The notes beneath the pieces are model-generated. The model searched no databases. It worked only from the letters and a program-made list of their open reading frames with translations, and had not been told where the DNA came from. The translations under genes were made by a program, and so were the position numbers. Shown here piece by piece: positions 25,002 to 37,575 of a stretch of DNA of 64,000 nt (position 1 is its first letter; every line of letters starts with the position of its first letter). Origin of the DNA: Stromatinia cepivora (Eukaryota; Ascomycota; Leotiomycetes; Helotiales; Sclerotiniaceae); assembly GCA_014898415.1 (NCBI GenBank), contig RCTD01000004.1:186001-250000 (forward strand). Direction: 5' to 3'.

Positions 25002-28000
25002 CTATCTCTTTCCTCTCACAGGACTCTGCGCGAACCTGATACCCCTGCTTCGTGCGGCCGGTGGTGGCACTCTGGGTGTATCGTCATCATCACTATCACT
25101 CTGTACGCCTTCACCAAGCGCTGCCTCCCGTCTCCTCTTTTCTGCTGCCGTTTCCCTTTCTTCTGGAACCTCGCTGTCACGAGCAGGAGAACGTCCCCTT
25201 CCCCGTCCTCTGGCTTCATCATCACCATCCTCATCTACTCCTTTCAAAGCATCACGCCTTCTTCTCCTCTCCGCAGCTGACTCGTCATAATCACTGCTTT
25301 CCGCTGCACTAGTTCTAGAATTATCTTGTGCATCAATTCTTGCGCCCTGCTGTTTCGCCATTTGTTTCCCTATCACTCGTGCAGTTTGCGCGCCAGCAGC
25401 TAGCTGCGTATCTTGCGCTTCGAATAGACGTGAATTTCCCTGCATTCCATCACTGGCGTCTCTCTTCGCCAGATCCTTCATCTCTTTGGGTGCATCGCTT
25501 TCTTCAACAATTTCACATCTTGCTTTGGGGTCTAGACCTTGAATCTCCTTCAAGAAATCTTCCTTAGTTAGCCGGCGTCCTGCTCCCCCAATGGTGAATC
25601 GGATACGACGATCGTCATCCTCTTCGGTTTCTTTATTGTCGGTATTGGGAGCCACCTTGCCAAAGTTCCAGGTACCCATTCGTGCTATGCCCTGGCGGGA
25701 CGGATCTGCTTTTGTACCATCTGTTTTACTGGGGTTGTCGGCGGACGCCTTACCGCCACCAAGTCCGGTCCATGTGCCCATACGAGTTATCCCTTGGCGG
25801 ACAGCACTAGGTTCACCGTTTTTGGGGGCCTTGGTGTTGGGGTCGGGTGGTAATTCATATGTCTTGACAACTTCTCCATCCTCATCTTCAACGATAATCT
25901 GTGACTGTGTTAGCGATGTGATCACATCAAACCCAAGCCGTGGAATATCTTACAGATCGACCATACTGGTAAGCCAAAGCTGGACCTCGAGTTTTGCGAG
26001 GCTCTTTCCCTTTCTTTCCTTGGGAACTCTCCCCCGTCTTAAGTCCCTTAGCCTCATCTTTATTTCGCCAAACTCCCATTATCTTCCCAAACTTCTGGTA
26101 AGCTTTCTCTGACCCTTGCTTGATATCCTTTTCCAAATTCTCGATTCCTTCCTTTGAGTTTCCCGCCTCCGGGCTTCTAAGTGTTTTAATCACGTCACCG
26201 TCTTCATTTTCAATTATAATATGGTCACCCTCGTCATAAACTTCCGCCTTGCCAGGTTGGCGTTGAGCATCTGACATGTGCTCATCACGTCGCTCGTCCT
26301 TATCGCCACGGTGCAAAATTTCTTCCATTTCGGGATCGTGTTGAACTTCTCCAAGTTCACCTTCATTGGACTCGTCATCTATGTTTGCTTTCTCGTTGTC
26401 GGGCGAAGACCCGCCGGGTGTTAATGTATCGGATGTTTGTTCATTCGAGTAATCGCGACTCCGTCGGGCGGGATAAATGGCTGACTCGCTGATGGGGCCG
26501 CCTGGACCTACTCCATCGTCCCACTTCTTCTTTCTGCGTCGAGGAATCAATGAAGATGGACGACTGCTGGCTCGACTTGGATTATCTTCCTCCCTTTGAC
26601 GGCGCAAGAACCCTCCAGGTATCCCTCCAGGAGGTGGCAGGGTACCGGGAGGTAGCTCATCCATTGTCAGGTCTTCGCCATCAGTTTCCGATCCTGCTGT
26701 CTTGGCTTGAGATCTTGAAGTGGATGAGATACGAGGAAGACGGTTCATCCAAGTAGGCCCATCATCTCCAGCTTGGGTGTAGGACATTGTGAGTGTCAGA
26801 GTATTGATATGTTTCCCAAGAGTAAAAACTGCGATGGAGGAACCATGTACGATAATAGAGGAAATAACAAGGAAAGTTACAATTGGCCAAATCACCGTTA
26901 CCAATTCCCAGTTTGGCGCACTTCGATCAGGATAATCAGACAATGGGGTTGTACTTTCAGTCTCAAGCTCGGCCCTTGCAAGAATAGCAACAAAGATAGC
27001 ACCCACTCCAATGGGACCAAAATGACCAGCAAACAAAGCTTCTCGCCAAGTTTTAATGTCGGGTATCAGAGGTTTCAGTGCCATCATGACCGGTATGCGC
27101 CTAAAGAAAATGACCAAAATAGCAATAACAGCGAGTCTCCATGGCGTAGTTCCAATTTCCACGTCATTATATTGTTCCCAAGGAATGATTGTACCAAGGT
27201 AGACAAAATATGCCAAGTTTATGAGTAGATCTATGACGTTGGAAACATGAGATTCCTCTGTTTTCTGAGTAAACCAACCGTCATTTGAAAAGCCAACGCC
27301 AGCAGCGAAGCCAACGAGAAGATCATCAACTCCAAGAATACTCCCTGAGCCTGCGCAAAATAGGGCAAGAACGAAGTAGAACACGAGAAAGCTTTCACGG
27401 TCGACTAAATCATGCCTTTCCGCATATTTGATTCCGTGCCTGCCAATATAACCGACAATGAAACCATAGACTGCACCAAACACGCACTCGTAGAGAACAG
27501 TTATGACAATGAAGTCAAACGTAACTTCTTTCGCATTGAGGTGGAATCGAATCAAATATAAAGAAAGGTAGATAAATGGGAATGCCATCCCATCATTGCA
27601 TCCTGACTCGGCAGATAAAAGATCTCTCAAATGTTTCGGTACTCGCTTTGCGAATTTTCCCTTTCCAACCACGGAACTGGCGAGGACAGGATCTGTCGCG
27701 GTCACACATGCTGCGACACAAAGTCCCTGCAGCCAGTTAAGCGTAGGGATTAACCACCAAATGAAAAGACTTGTGATCAACCATCCAAATGTCATCACAG
27801 GTAACAACAGAAAGACAACACTCCTCCAATGCTTCTCCATATAATGCCTGGGCAATTCGACCCCAACTGCAAAACATTGAACAACGAGAACAATGCGTGA
27901 GAATTCTAAAGTGATCTGATCAGTATTACCCCAAGTGTCGGGATTGATCAAATTGGCGGCATGTGGTCCAAAGATGATACCACAAATGGTGGCAACAGTG

Positions 28001-28122
28001 GCTTCACCGATATACATGCGCTCCTTGATGAAGGAGGAACACAGCATAAATAATGAGGTGAAGCCTCCCAAAATTATATAAACCAAGTGAGGTTTATTGA
28101 CGGAAAGGTGATCCCACGCCAT
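25002..28122 (-). CDS. NHA1: Na+/H+ antiporter, Nha1/Sod2 type
   Basis: This plasma-membrane CPA1 cation/proton antiporter exports Na+, Li+ and K+ in exchange for protons. Exons are 28122-25954 and 25898-25002, with a 55-bp phase-0 intron (GTAAGA donor, GCTAACA branch site, CACAG acceptor). The product is 1021 residues. It begins with about 12 membrane segments (residues 10-440). TDPVLASSVV (143-152) and the ESGCNDGMAFP segment (172-182) hold the conserved acidic residues of the ion pathway. The cytosolic tail of about 570 residues is acidic and Pro/Ser-rich. It carries repeated short motifs: HIIIENEDGDVIKTL and IIVEDEDGEVVKTY, plus FGKIMGVW, QGITRMGTW and QGIARMGTW. The tail in fungal Nha1 regulates activity; the repeat function is unknown. 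The intron falls exactly before the second EDGEV copy. Confidence 0.94.
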
Positions 28123-30882
28123 CTTGGCTGTCTTAAGTGGATGCCGATCGGTACAGAATATGTACTAGAGCAATCGCAGTAAGTCGAGATGGCCAAGCTC
28201 AATCCGTTGGGTTGCCTCTCCTCGTTATACCCCAATCAGTTGATTCCCTCAAAAGAATTGCGTGATGTCGCAGCATTCGAATTCTGGTCGCGCCCAGTCG
28301 CCGCTCCCAACCTCTTCTATTTTATGTTCGTTATCCTTCCCCCCTTTGTAATGATCGTAACGCACGTAGACTCGTGCGGCTAGGTTTCGCAGATGTTGCT
28401 TTCAAGAAAAGATTTTATTTTCGAAGTGAAGGAAAGATTAGGAAGAGTTGTCGAATGAATCGTAACGAAGGGACTGCGTGAAAGGTTGGTTATTTTCCAA
28501 TCCAAGGTGCCAAGACCTTGGGATGCCTCCACTTCTAATTATTATAAGTGATGAAGCAAGTTTCTTCGGATAGATGGGGCGGATAAAAAGGATTTAATGA
28601 CATTTGTTTGCCAAGTAGAAAAGGTCTTGTTGTTCAACCTTCTTTCTGGTGGATAATAAGAATATTTAGAGAAGAAATGTTGGAAAGAAAAGAGTTCAAA
28701 TTAGAAGTACGGACTAGAAGTACGATGACAAATTTGATTGGACGCCTTCTTTAGACAAAGTCCGTGATTGAGAAGTAGCGTTTGGCTTCTCTGTTCCTTC
28801 ATGAATAGTAGGTAAATATCTCCAGCTCGGCAGGTAGTGAATCAAGAGGTCCTGAGATTCTAGTATTCCGGAAGTATGCAATGAGTGAAGGTCTGTCAAA
28901 CCGTTATTTCGTAGATTATTGTAAGCAGTAATGAATTAGAAGAATACCAGTTAGTTATTCAGCTCTTTCACTCATCCACTCTTCGATCTTACATTTCGAA
29001 CCTCACTTCAATCACACTTCAATCACACTCTTGCCTCGTCAAAGATGTCTCTCTACCTATGGATTAAGTAGGTAGGAAGTATTATGCATAACTCCGTAAC
29101 CCCTACGTCACTAATCCTGGCCATCAATCCTAATCATTTCCTTGATTGGTCCATTAAGGTTTTTTTTTACTGCTAAGCCTCAGCATTTGGCGGTGAGAAT
29201 TCCCCACATGCACACCCACTCCACAAAACACTGACCGGCCCGAGACATTTTCACTTCAATTTTCTTTCAGCACAACCCCAACATAGACCTTCAGGTTTCG
29301 GTTAACCGGTTGTTTAGCATACCATGGGTTTCAACGAAGATATTCCGAACATATCAGATAAGAATCATAAGATATTCAATCTTTCTTCATGAACTCCTTG
29401 GATTCACCAATCCTTGATGGAATTGATGGCATAGCCCCCCCCCATGCCCATACTACGGTGATGCTCGGATCATGATTGCCGGTAACGGCATGCATAATAA
29501 CCTTTGTCAGACTTCATAGGTTGTCTTGGATACCTTCCAATTGCTGTACAGTGCCCGTTCAAGCCATGAACTATTGTTTACAGTAGTCCTGTGATGTATG
29601 CAACGCAACCCTTAAGGTTGCTTTATTTGATCTTGTGACGGTCAGTTTTGTCCATCGTCCCGCTTCTTTACTACCTCGATGGTTTAAAGGGATGGGATTC
29701 CTACTGTTGAGCTCAACATAGCCAGTCTGCGGCTGGGGATGTAGTTATCTCAACATCAGAAGATTTTGGTAGCATTTGGCCAGACTAGTGAGAACAGCTG
29801 GCAGCCTTTTTGAAATATTACGTTGTGCTCCCTCGATCAAGTACTCCAATGTAATTAAAGGGGCGACATCAACTTCAGATCTTACAGGAATAAAGGCCGA
29901 CCGAGCTCTGGAAAAACTGCTACCGTCTACCAATACTCCATAGGACTCTCATCATTGAAAAGTGACTCATCTTCCTCCTTCTAGTCGGAGGCTGCATGAG
30001 TCTGTGGTACACTTTTCAGGGGATTAATCATCATTTCAGATCAAGGTCTTTTTGGATTCAAAAGGCTCTGACTAGTACAAGGACTGTGCAGAAAGTTGAA
30101 CCCCTTTACGCGTCTCTTGCGTTCGCTATGCAGATGGTATCAATTACAGCTTCTCTCATCCAAGAAGCGAACGACGTATATGTGAAGATCTTTCTTCCCA
30201 AACGCTATTCAAATTTCTACAACATAGGGATTATAATTTGAGGCCAACGACGACGAGATCACTTGCACCAAGGATTACCACGGTTCCATAATGCTACATC
30301 CATCCGCTAGTTGTAAGTCCGCCTAATGGGCAATGTTGAAGGAGTTAACAAGGGGATCTATGTAGGCCAAATCCAACCATATCCTCAACGACGAACCAAT
30401 CAATCTATAAGGATACCCTTAACCTTGTAGTTTTATTAAATTTAGGTGTGGTAACACGAAGTTTCATTTCAGCATTATCCATTACCAGAATGGGGAATGG
30501 GGATAAGATTTGGTGAACTCCGGTACAAATTGTCCGGTAAAATGCTGTACTTTCTTGGCAGATCCATGGTGATTATTCTGCAGTGCAGGAAGCAGCAAAT
30601 CTTTGAATCTTAATTTATTTATTGCTCTATATTCAGTCCCAATGAAGACCACAAATACATCAAGTAAAAATAAAGGGGACTTTTGGATTTCATTCCCATC
30701 CATATGTGAATTTGTGAAGTTTGACCTTTTCGGTTGATTTTGCCATATCTCACCGCCCCCACTTGATGAAACCCCACAATAATTTTCGAGCCTCCAGCTA
30801 CATGCACACTTCAGTACTCCTACCTTGAAATATCAAAATTAAGGTAGGTTTCTCACGCACAGCTAAGTAGCCAGCTCCTGAG
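28123..30882. other. Intergenic, about 2.8 kb, no gene supported
   Basis: This spacer lies between the NHA1 start (minus) and RIT1 (plus). Short frames of 60-80 codons occur at 29745-29933 (-), 29996-30241 (+) and 30482-30703 (-), but none shows a family pattern or splice structure I can defend. A run of nine C residues lies near 29436. It may contain decayed gene fragments or long 5' regulatory regions. Confidence 0.4.
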
Positions 30883-32379
30883 ATGCCTTTAACCGTTGCG
30901 GATATTGTATTCAATGAACAAGCAAATCACAACTTCTCAAAGACCCTCGGTGAGATCAAACGAGCCACTCTATCTATTCACAATCGGCTTCGATCTATTC
31001 TCGAAGATGCAGAATTTGCCCAGTCCGTGGCAAATGCCTATAGTAGGCCGCTTGTAGCAAATGAGAGATGTGGTAGTTGGTACATTGATCCAAATAAGAA
31101 AGGAGGCAGTGCATACTTCAAAAGTACAGATGGTCATACAGGTGTCTGGAAGTTCAGTTCGCGAAGATTGAATTTGCATCTGTTAGAAATAATCAGAAAG
31201 AATGATGGGTTTGTTTGTACTCAGATAAAAATTCATTGGGCTATAGGCTGAAAGCTTCATGCAGATGTATCATTGTAGATTCTACTAGACGCGGAAAGCG
31301 TTAGTCATCTCTTGCATTCTTTTTTCACTCCGGTATACTAATAATAGAAAGGCATGCCCGATGCATTAAGCAAAACAATACCAATATGGTGTTGTGTATT
31401 GAACCGCGTCTTTTTTTCTAACAATCCAACCGCCCATAAGCTCTACGCTCCACCGCAAGTAGTTTCGGATTCCGAGCATGCTCAAATGACGAATTTGATT
31501 GCTCAATTCGTACAAGCATTTCAAGCTCTCAATCTACCCATTGAAACTTTCCGAAGTAAACTTCGCAAGCCAATCAGACCAATTTGGGTGACTCCCGAGT
31601 CTCAAGTATCTAACACAGGCGATGTTTTTGAAAATTTCCACCCTGTCATTTGCTGTACGGTTTCGCGAAGGGTTGCTGGCGGAGAAGTTAGCGAGGGGGG
31701 TTATATACAGGGGGCAGGAGATGATACCGAAAATTGGGCACATGGACTCACTCCGAACATTTTCTGGACGAACCAACAGCATTTGCTTGAAACATCAGAA
31801 GAGGATCTCCCTGAGCTCATCGAGACGTTAATAAACCAATCCTGCTCTTCTCTAGGATCTAACAACAAACTCCGCCTCGTAAAACCCACTTCATGTCTTT
31901 CCATTTCGACTCTAGATGCAGTTTCATCTCTAGAAAACAATATTGATACTTGCACTATTGTGCTCTTGCCAAAGGTCACCCCTAAAGATACATGGCACAC
32001 CTCTCCCTCACGAATGGGCATCGGTCTCGGAACCAAAAAAGTCGGCAGCAAAAACCTCCGGGCAGCCCTCAAAGACATCTCGTCATTCATCACCAAGAAC
32101 CTCAAAGACTCAACATCACAAGAACCCTCCAGCCAACAACTGCAAATAATCATAGCATGCGAATCTGGACAAGATCTCTCGGTTGGTGTGGCGTTGGCTT
32201 TACTGTGTCTTTATTTCAACGATAATGGTGGTTTGGAATTGAGGAATGAGGAGGATCTTCCTGCGGTTAATAAGGATTTTATTCGGCGGAGATTAACGTG
32301 GATCTCGACTTCGATGTCGGATGCTAATCCGAGTCGTGCGACGTTGCAGAGTGTGAATAGTTTTTTAATGTCACCTTGA
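30883..32379 (+). CDS. RIT1: Initiator tRNA 2'-O-ribosyl phosphate transferase Rit1
   Basis: It adds a phosphoribosyl group from PRPP to A64 of initiator tRNA-Met, which keeps that tRNA out of elongation. Exons are 30883-31208, 31265-31299 and 31352-32379, with introns of 56 and 52 bp. The product is 462 residues. The N-terminus follows the family (SIHNRLRSILEDAEFAQ, then ANERCGSWYIDP). The 35-nt middle exon encodes C-IIVDSTRRGKR and joins to MPDALSKTIPIWCCVLNR, the signature of the family. WVTPES and a C-terminal region with CESGQDLSVGVALALLCLYF (a phosphatase-like loop, CxxGxD) follow. The second intron must use the AAAG acceptor at 31351 rather than the TAG five bases earlier to keep KRMPD intact. 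The start ATG is the first in frame. Confidence 0.92.
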
Positions 32380-33456
32380 TGTATTTACTTTGTTGAAAGC
32401 TGTGGGCTTCTTTTGATCATGCTATATACTGGCTTAACGACTAAAGTGATTCGACATCATTCGGCTATCATTAATGTGCAGAAGAAGTAAAAAGCTTTTA
32501 CAAATGTACTGACTAAATGATTTATATATCACAGGTAAAATACTACGTTATGGCATTTACGGGTGCATAGTTGTTCTTCAAGTAGGTAGCTATGAGTGTA
32601 TTGTTTCTTTACTCTCATGTCATGAATCATATGACTCGTCACATGGGTGTTGATTCGTACTTCGAACTGTGAGAGATTTCTTAAACATAAAGGATATCAG
32701 GATACTTATATTTTCTATATCTTTCTTGGGTGGATATATATGATGTAGTGTCATGGGATGCATGCATTGTTTAATTATTTATTCTTTATGAGTGGACGGT
32801 GATTGGGCTGATTGCATCAGTTGATATGCTTCTAATCGCTTATTTTCCTCTTTTTAACTCTTATACATTATATCATCCCCGCAACTTACCAACCATATCA
32901 CCATATCCATCAACACAAGCGTGCCTAACATACCATCGAAAACCTATGCATATGTGCATCAACGAAACTGCTACACGCTCCTTCTCGTATCCTAATCTCA
33001 TTCCTTATATCATTCTTATTTCAAGTGACATCAAAGTAAGTGGAAGCCGTCTGAAGAATTGGAAAGGTAGTTACCTGCCTATTCGAGGTCCGAAGGATGG
33101 TGATGGGGATGGGGATCCGTGTGGATGTGGGTCGGCAATTAGATTTGAGAAGAGGCCTGATATTGGTCTATTATTGGGATTGGCTGTGGACACTTATTTT
33201 TGTAGAGGCTTCGAATGGCAATATGAAGTTTAGGACGTGACAGGATATGCAACACCATGCTGTTCCTTGCGAAATTTCTTGACTTAAATCCTACATAGCT
33301 AGAGCGATTACGAGTCTCGGTGAATATTCCCTGAAGTCTTTCCTCATCACCAACCTCGATTACCTACTCAGTGGAGTGAAATCCTCTTTTCCCGAATCAA
33401 CCATCCGGTCAAATTTTTTTAACCTCTCCATCACTCCTATCAACTCATTTCTCCCG
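32380..33456. other. Intergenic downstream of RIT1
   Basis: RIT1 3' flank and further non-coding sequence. An open frame at 32799-33233 (+) has low-complexity GDGDGDPCGCG but no recognisable domain, so I do not call it a gene. Confidence 0.35.
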
Positions 33457-34064
33457 CTATTGACGCTTCGATGCCGGCATAGAAAGCCTAAGTGGAAGAT
33501 TCAAGGAATCACCGCCATCAAGTTGCTTTCTATGCTGCTGGCGCTTTTGCATCGACATGGAAGGCCTAAGAGGAAAATTGAGCGGATCACCACCAATATA
33601 AATCTCATTATCTGCACCAGGAGTACCCGATACAGAATCTGGCGTTGGCGCTAAACTTCGTGTCTTCCGATCATCTCCTTCTTCCTCTACATTCATACCC
33701 ACATCTCCTAGTGCAGAAATACTCCTCAAACCCCCTAACTCATCACCGTCATTCATCTTCTCCACACTCGTGACAACCTCATCCTTACACCCATCTGCTA
33801 CTGACGGAGACGGCCCATCTACCCAAAAATAACCGCATGAAAATCCCCCACTTTCATATCTTCTTTCTAAATCTCCCCGTCTAAGAATTATTCTGGTTTC
33901 TCTACCACGATCTTAAATTTGATCCACAGAACGAAGCCCTAACATTGAGTGGTGAGTCTCTGTATATAATCTCCCGGGTGTGGTTGAATGAGTGGGGTTT
34001 TGAAGGTTTCTTTTAGGATTCCGTTGGTTGTATAGCCTATGAAGCCGGCGAGGAAGGGGGGCAT
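33457..34064 (-). pseudogene. Possible unknown gene or gene remnant with a 26-residue tandem repeat
   Basis: A minus-strand frame is open from 33912 to a stop at 33457. It reads RGRETRIILRRGDLERRY, then ESGGFSCGYFWVDG, then an acidic stretch, and ends with two copies of a 26-residue unit (GGDPLNFPLRP and GGDSLNLPLRL). Upstream, another frame starts MPPFLAGFIGYTTNGILKE at 34064 and stops at 33939. A 37-bp gap with GTTAGG and TTTAAG could join them in phase but is short for an intron. The CGYFWVDG piece resembles Cys-containing segments of fungal surface proteins, a weak impression only. No family is identified. It could be a decayed gene. Confidence 0.28.
33460..33615. repeat. Imperfect 78-bp tandem duplication (two units)
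   Basis: The unit beginning TTGACGCTTCGATGC at about 33460 recurs as CTGGCGCTTTTGCATC at about 33538. Both lead into GCCTAAG and ATCACCRCCA words at the same spacing. The period is 78 bp (26 codons), so it keeps frame. Confidence 0.6.
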
Positions 34065-34221
34065 GGTTGGGGTTTGAAATGCATTGTGGGTATGATGCAG
34101 ATTTGCTGAGTGAGGGCCGGGATTGATGTGATTCTGATTTCTTGTTGGTTTTGATTGCCATAGCTGGGTCGATTGCTCGGGCGAGGATATTGGTGTTGAA
34201 TTTGATGTATAGTGTATGCAT

Positions 34222-35379
34222 TTGAAAAGAGGATGAATTAAATTATGATGATTAGTGAAAGAAAGTAAGTCGTAAACTTATCTTATCGATTCATCACACA
34301 CCTTATGAGGAACTAATGATGATTATGGGATGAATTGGAGCGTACAGTAGGATAGAGTAAATAGGCCGAGATAGAAGTAAGTATTCACACCACGCTACTC
34401 TAATAGTTTGGGAAGGAGCAAGCAATTGCGAATGCATTGTCAAATAATTTAATGATGGAAGGAATAATTCGATATCACGAATGACTATCATAGTATCAAA
34501 ACCATATCACGAATGACTATCATAGTATCAAAACCATCCAAGGTTGCTTTTTCGACACCTTGACTGCTCGGCGTCAATCACGTCGAGTCTGTCTTATTTT
34601 CCTCAGCTTTTGTAAATGTTACGCACCACAACAAGGCTATAGATCTAGATAGTCAGTCCAAACAGTCAAAGTTATTGGCTTACACACTGTATCATACCTC
34701 TCAAGTAACCACGTTTAACAGAAGCATAATTCCATTCACCCAGCTGTAGCTGAGTAGTTGTTCTCCCAGTGATATGTTCATCGAGCTTCACGCGAGTTCT
34801 CAGGGGTTTCTTCGAGGTTGGATATTTGGCAAATTGAAATTCTGTATTGGAGGAATTGCATCGATGATATACTCGAGAATCCACAAATTGCAAACCCATC
34901 CAGTTGTATCCTGCTGGAATTTCTAGATTACCATATCATTTTCAGAAACCTTTTAATGTATTAGCGCATGAATAATAATTTCATAGTGCAATATTAGATG
35001 ATTCATGGCACATGTATCAAAGGATTGTCGCAAATGTCGCAAAGTCAATCAATGGAAATAAATCAATTGAACAAAAATCATGATAATTAATTATTCAGAT
35101 GTGCAACAAAACCTTTGGATCGTTTGATTGCTATTCACTATGTATCTTGTGTCTAGGAATAATAAGCCGAAAGTGAGGTAGGTATTCACTCCTCACTTCC
35201 GAAATTCGCTAGCAGCGATTAGGACTCGAAAGAAAGTAGATGCTGGAAAGTAGTGAATGGGTACTAGTATTCACTTCTGCTTTTCACTCTTCATTCTTCC
35301 TTTTTTGCGCCAGCCACCTACTCGATTCACTGCATTTTTTTTGGTTTTACTTAGGTTCCACTACTCCCTTTTCATAAAA
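34222..35379. other. Gene-poor spacer
   Basis: No supported gene. It contains a perfect 32-bp tandem duplication (34472-34535). A minus-strand open frame at 34672-34899 has no recognisable features. Confidence 0.35.
34472..34535. repeat. Perfect 32-bp tandem duplication
   Basis: Two identical 32-bp units beginning ATATCACGAATGACTATC lie head to tail (34472-34503 and 34504-34535). Confidence 0.85.
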
Positions 35380-37489
35380 TTTATACAGGAGCTTCAGATT
35401 AGTATTATAGATGTACAATTAAAGCTTGAATAGCAAAGCCGAGGGTTAACGAGTAGGTAGATTCATGTAGTATAACGACCATACGCTCTCGAATCATTTT
35501 GCCAGGAATAGTCAGGAGGTTTATACCATCGATCATTACTGATCCCTGATTACCTTCAAGCATACTCAGAAGAAGCGCCACAAACTGACGATTTACCCGC
35601 TCCAGACTCTCTACAGATACAGAATTTCTGACCAGCACCAATATCAAGATTAATATTCCTACCAGTTGAGGAGGTGAGAGAGAAATGGGGACAGAAATAC
35701 GACTAAAAATGCTAGAACCCTTATAACTATTCTACTATCTTCTATTTATCAATGATCCTCGATACTCAGAATAAAAAAGTATATTAAAGAATAAAAAACC
35801 TACTCTTCTTTTTTTTTATAGTTGTTTTTTTTAGTTACTTTCAGTATAATGTCTCTATTATTGAAAGGATCATCTACTAAGATTTTAACCGAATTATTTT
35901 TAGTACTTTTAGGGTAGCATTATTAAGTAATTGAAAATCTATTCAAGATAATGTAAGATCTTATATTATAATTATACTATTATTAGAGAGCTTGTTACTA
36001 GCAGGGAAAAAATAAAGCAGTGTATAGAAGCTTCTTATTCAAATCAGGATTATTTTACAAAATAATATAACCAAGATTAGGGAGTATAGAGAGACAGGTT
36101 CTTGATCCCTCGCATACAAAGCCTCAATATTCTCAATCCAAATCTCTCCCCTTGATGGCCAATCCGCAGGTATATCTCCCTTCTCCTCGTCCCGATTCTC
36201 GCTGTAAGTACTACTCATAACTGATTTTATCCTCTCTTTAGCACCCAAAATCGCTTATGTAGCCGTTCAGTGTGTGTTCATGGTCGAAAGAGTCATATCA
36301 AATCCAAGAATACTGGCAAGTGCGAAACTACAAATCCCGCATCGGCTGCATATCTTAATTTCACAATTAGCGCTAATTACGAGAAGAACTGCTAGTGCCG
36401 CGACTAACAGGTCGATAACGAGAATTAGCCACACTTTGGATGTAGTAGAGTAGAAAAAATGGGTTTTTGATGTATCTAATAAGGACATCCACACCCCGTA
36501 TTTCACCATCCTAGGCTCTCAAAATAATATTTATACGTCGCCCAATTCCCAATTTGACGATGGAATCAGTAGTCACATTCTGCCTCTTTGTATCATCTTC
36601 TTCTGTCATACTTTTAAATACAGGCCCCTTAGAAGTTTCTATTTCTGCTATAAGTCATGTCTCGAGCAAGCCTAGAAACATAACTATTATTCGCAACTAA
36701 ATCTGGAACTTTCCCTCGTTCGGCAACTGTGCCTTCAGTACAACGTGCATTAATATGATTTGCATACCATAAATGATGAGTAACTAGCATAGTTGTTATG
36801 CCTAATTGACGAAGTAATCCGAGTGGACTGTGTTCTTCGCTTGGTATCTAGGCCCCCGAAAACATCATCTAGTATCAAAACTTGATGACGAGAGTAGAGT
36901 GCTCGAGAAAGTGCCTATCGTTGTTAGTTTTAATTGTATAAGTAGTCAGCAAAAAATCAGAATCGACACAAGCCCCTCAATCCCCGACCACCCGAAAGCA
37001 ACGCTCCCTGGAGTCCCGGACTCCAACTCAAAAAGCGAATTCAACCACCAAAACAGGCCTCTAGAAAATATTCCACTAATCGTCTCAGGAAAAAGATAAA
37101 CATACAAAGGGTAAAGAATCCTCGTTTTCCATATAGCTTCCTTCATAAATAGGAATCAAAAGTTAAGACCCAGAATGTATAGAAGATGCAACTCCATGAC
37201 CTGCTAAATTATCTCCGCGAAGCCATCAGTTCGTAGCTGTGCGATATTTAGAGGCAAGGTCAGGAGACGAAATGCATCAACCACCGAACTTGGTCGGATA
37301 TCCTCTCACTGTGGCTATCAGTAGGAGCAGCGCAGCGGCTAGCGAGACACGAGTCCGAAAGTATGATTGAGATATTTCAATTGCACTGACGATTTGAAGA
37401 ATAATGATAAAAAACACTAAGGAAAAATCTATTTCATTAGCATAAGATTTTGGCGATGGAGTATAATGCTTCACACGCATTTTATGCAT
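35380..37489 (-). pseudogene. ABCC-type (MRP-like) ABC transporter pseudogene, fragmented
   Basis: Pieces of a fungal ABCC multidrug transporter occur in the right order on the minus strand with many stops, shifts and gaps. 37489-37277 is a TMD0-like hydrophobic start (SLAAALLLLIATVRG). 37146-36946 contains ISGIFSRGLFWWLNSLFE. 36930-36640 is the NBD1 Walker B region (QVLILDDVFGGLD), then in another frame LGITTMLVTHHLWYANH. 36509-36267 is a TMD2 helix. 36248-36039 is the linker with PADWPSRGEIWIENI. 35720-35405 is NBD2 with a Walker A in one frame (ESGAGKSS) and GSVMIDGINLLTIPG in another. TMD1 and the NBD1 Walker A are missing. At about 2.1 kb it is far shorter than the ~4.5 kb family size. 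Confidence 0.85.
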
Positions 37490-37575
37490 TCATCACATCA
37501 TCCATAAATATCATACAAAGATCCAACTTACATCAGGGATCCTATTCTCCATTAATACATACGATAGAATCTTCT

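Noticed and set aside
29996..30241. An 81-codon frame upstream of RIT1
   Set aside because: It has no recognised domain and no splice support. I leave it as intergenic.
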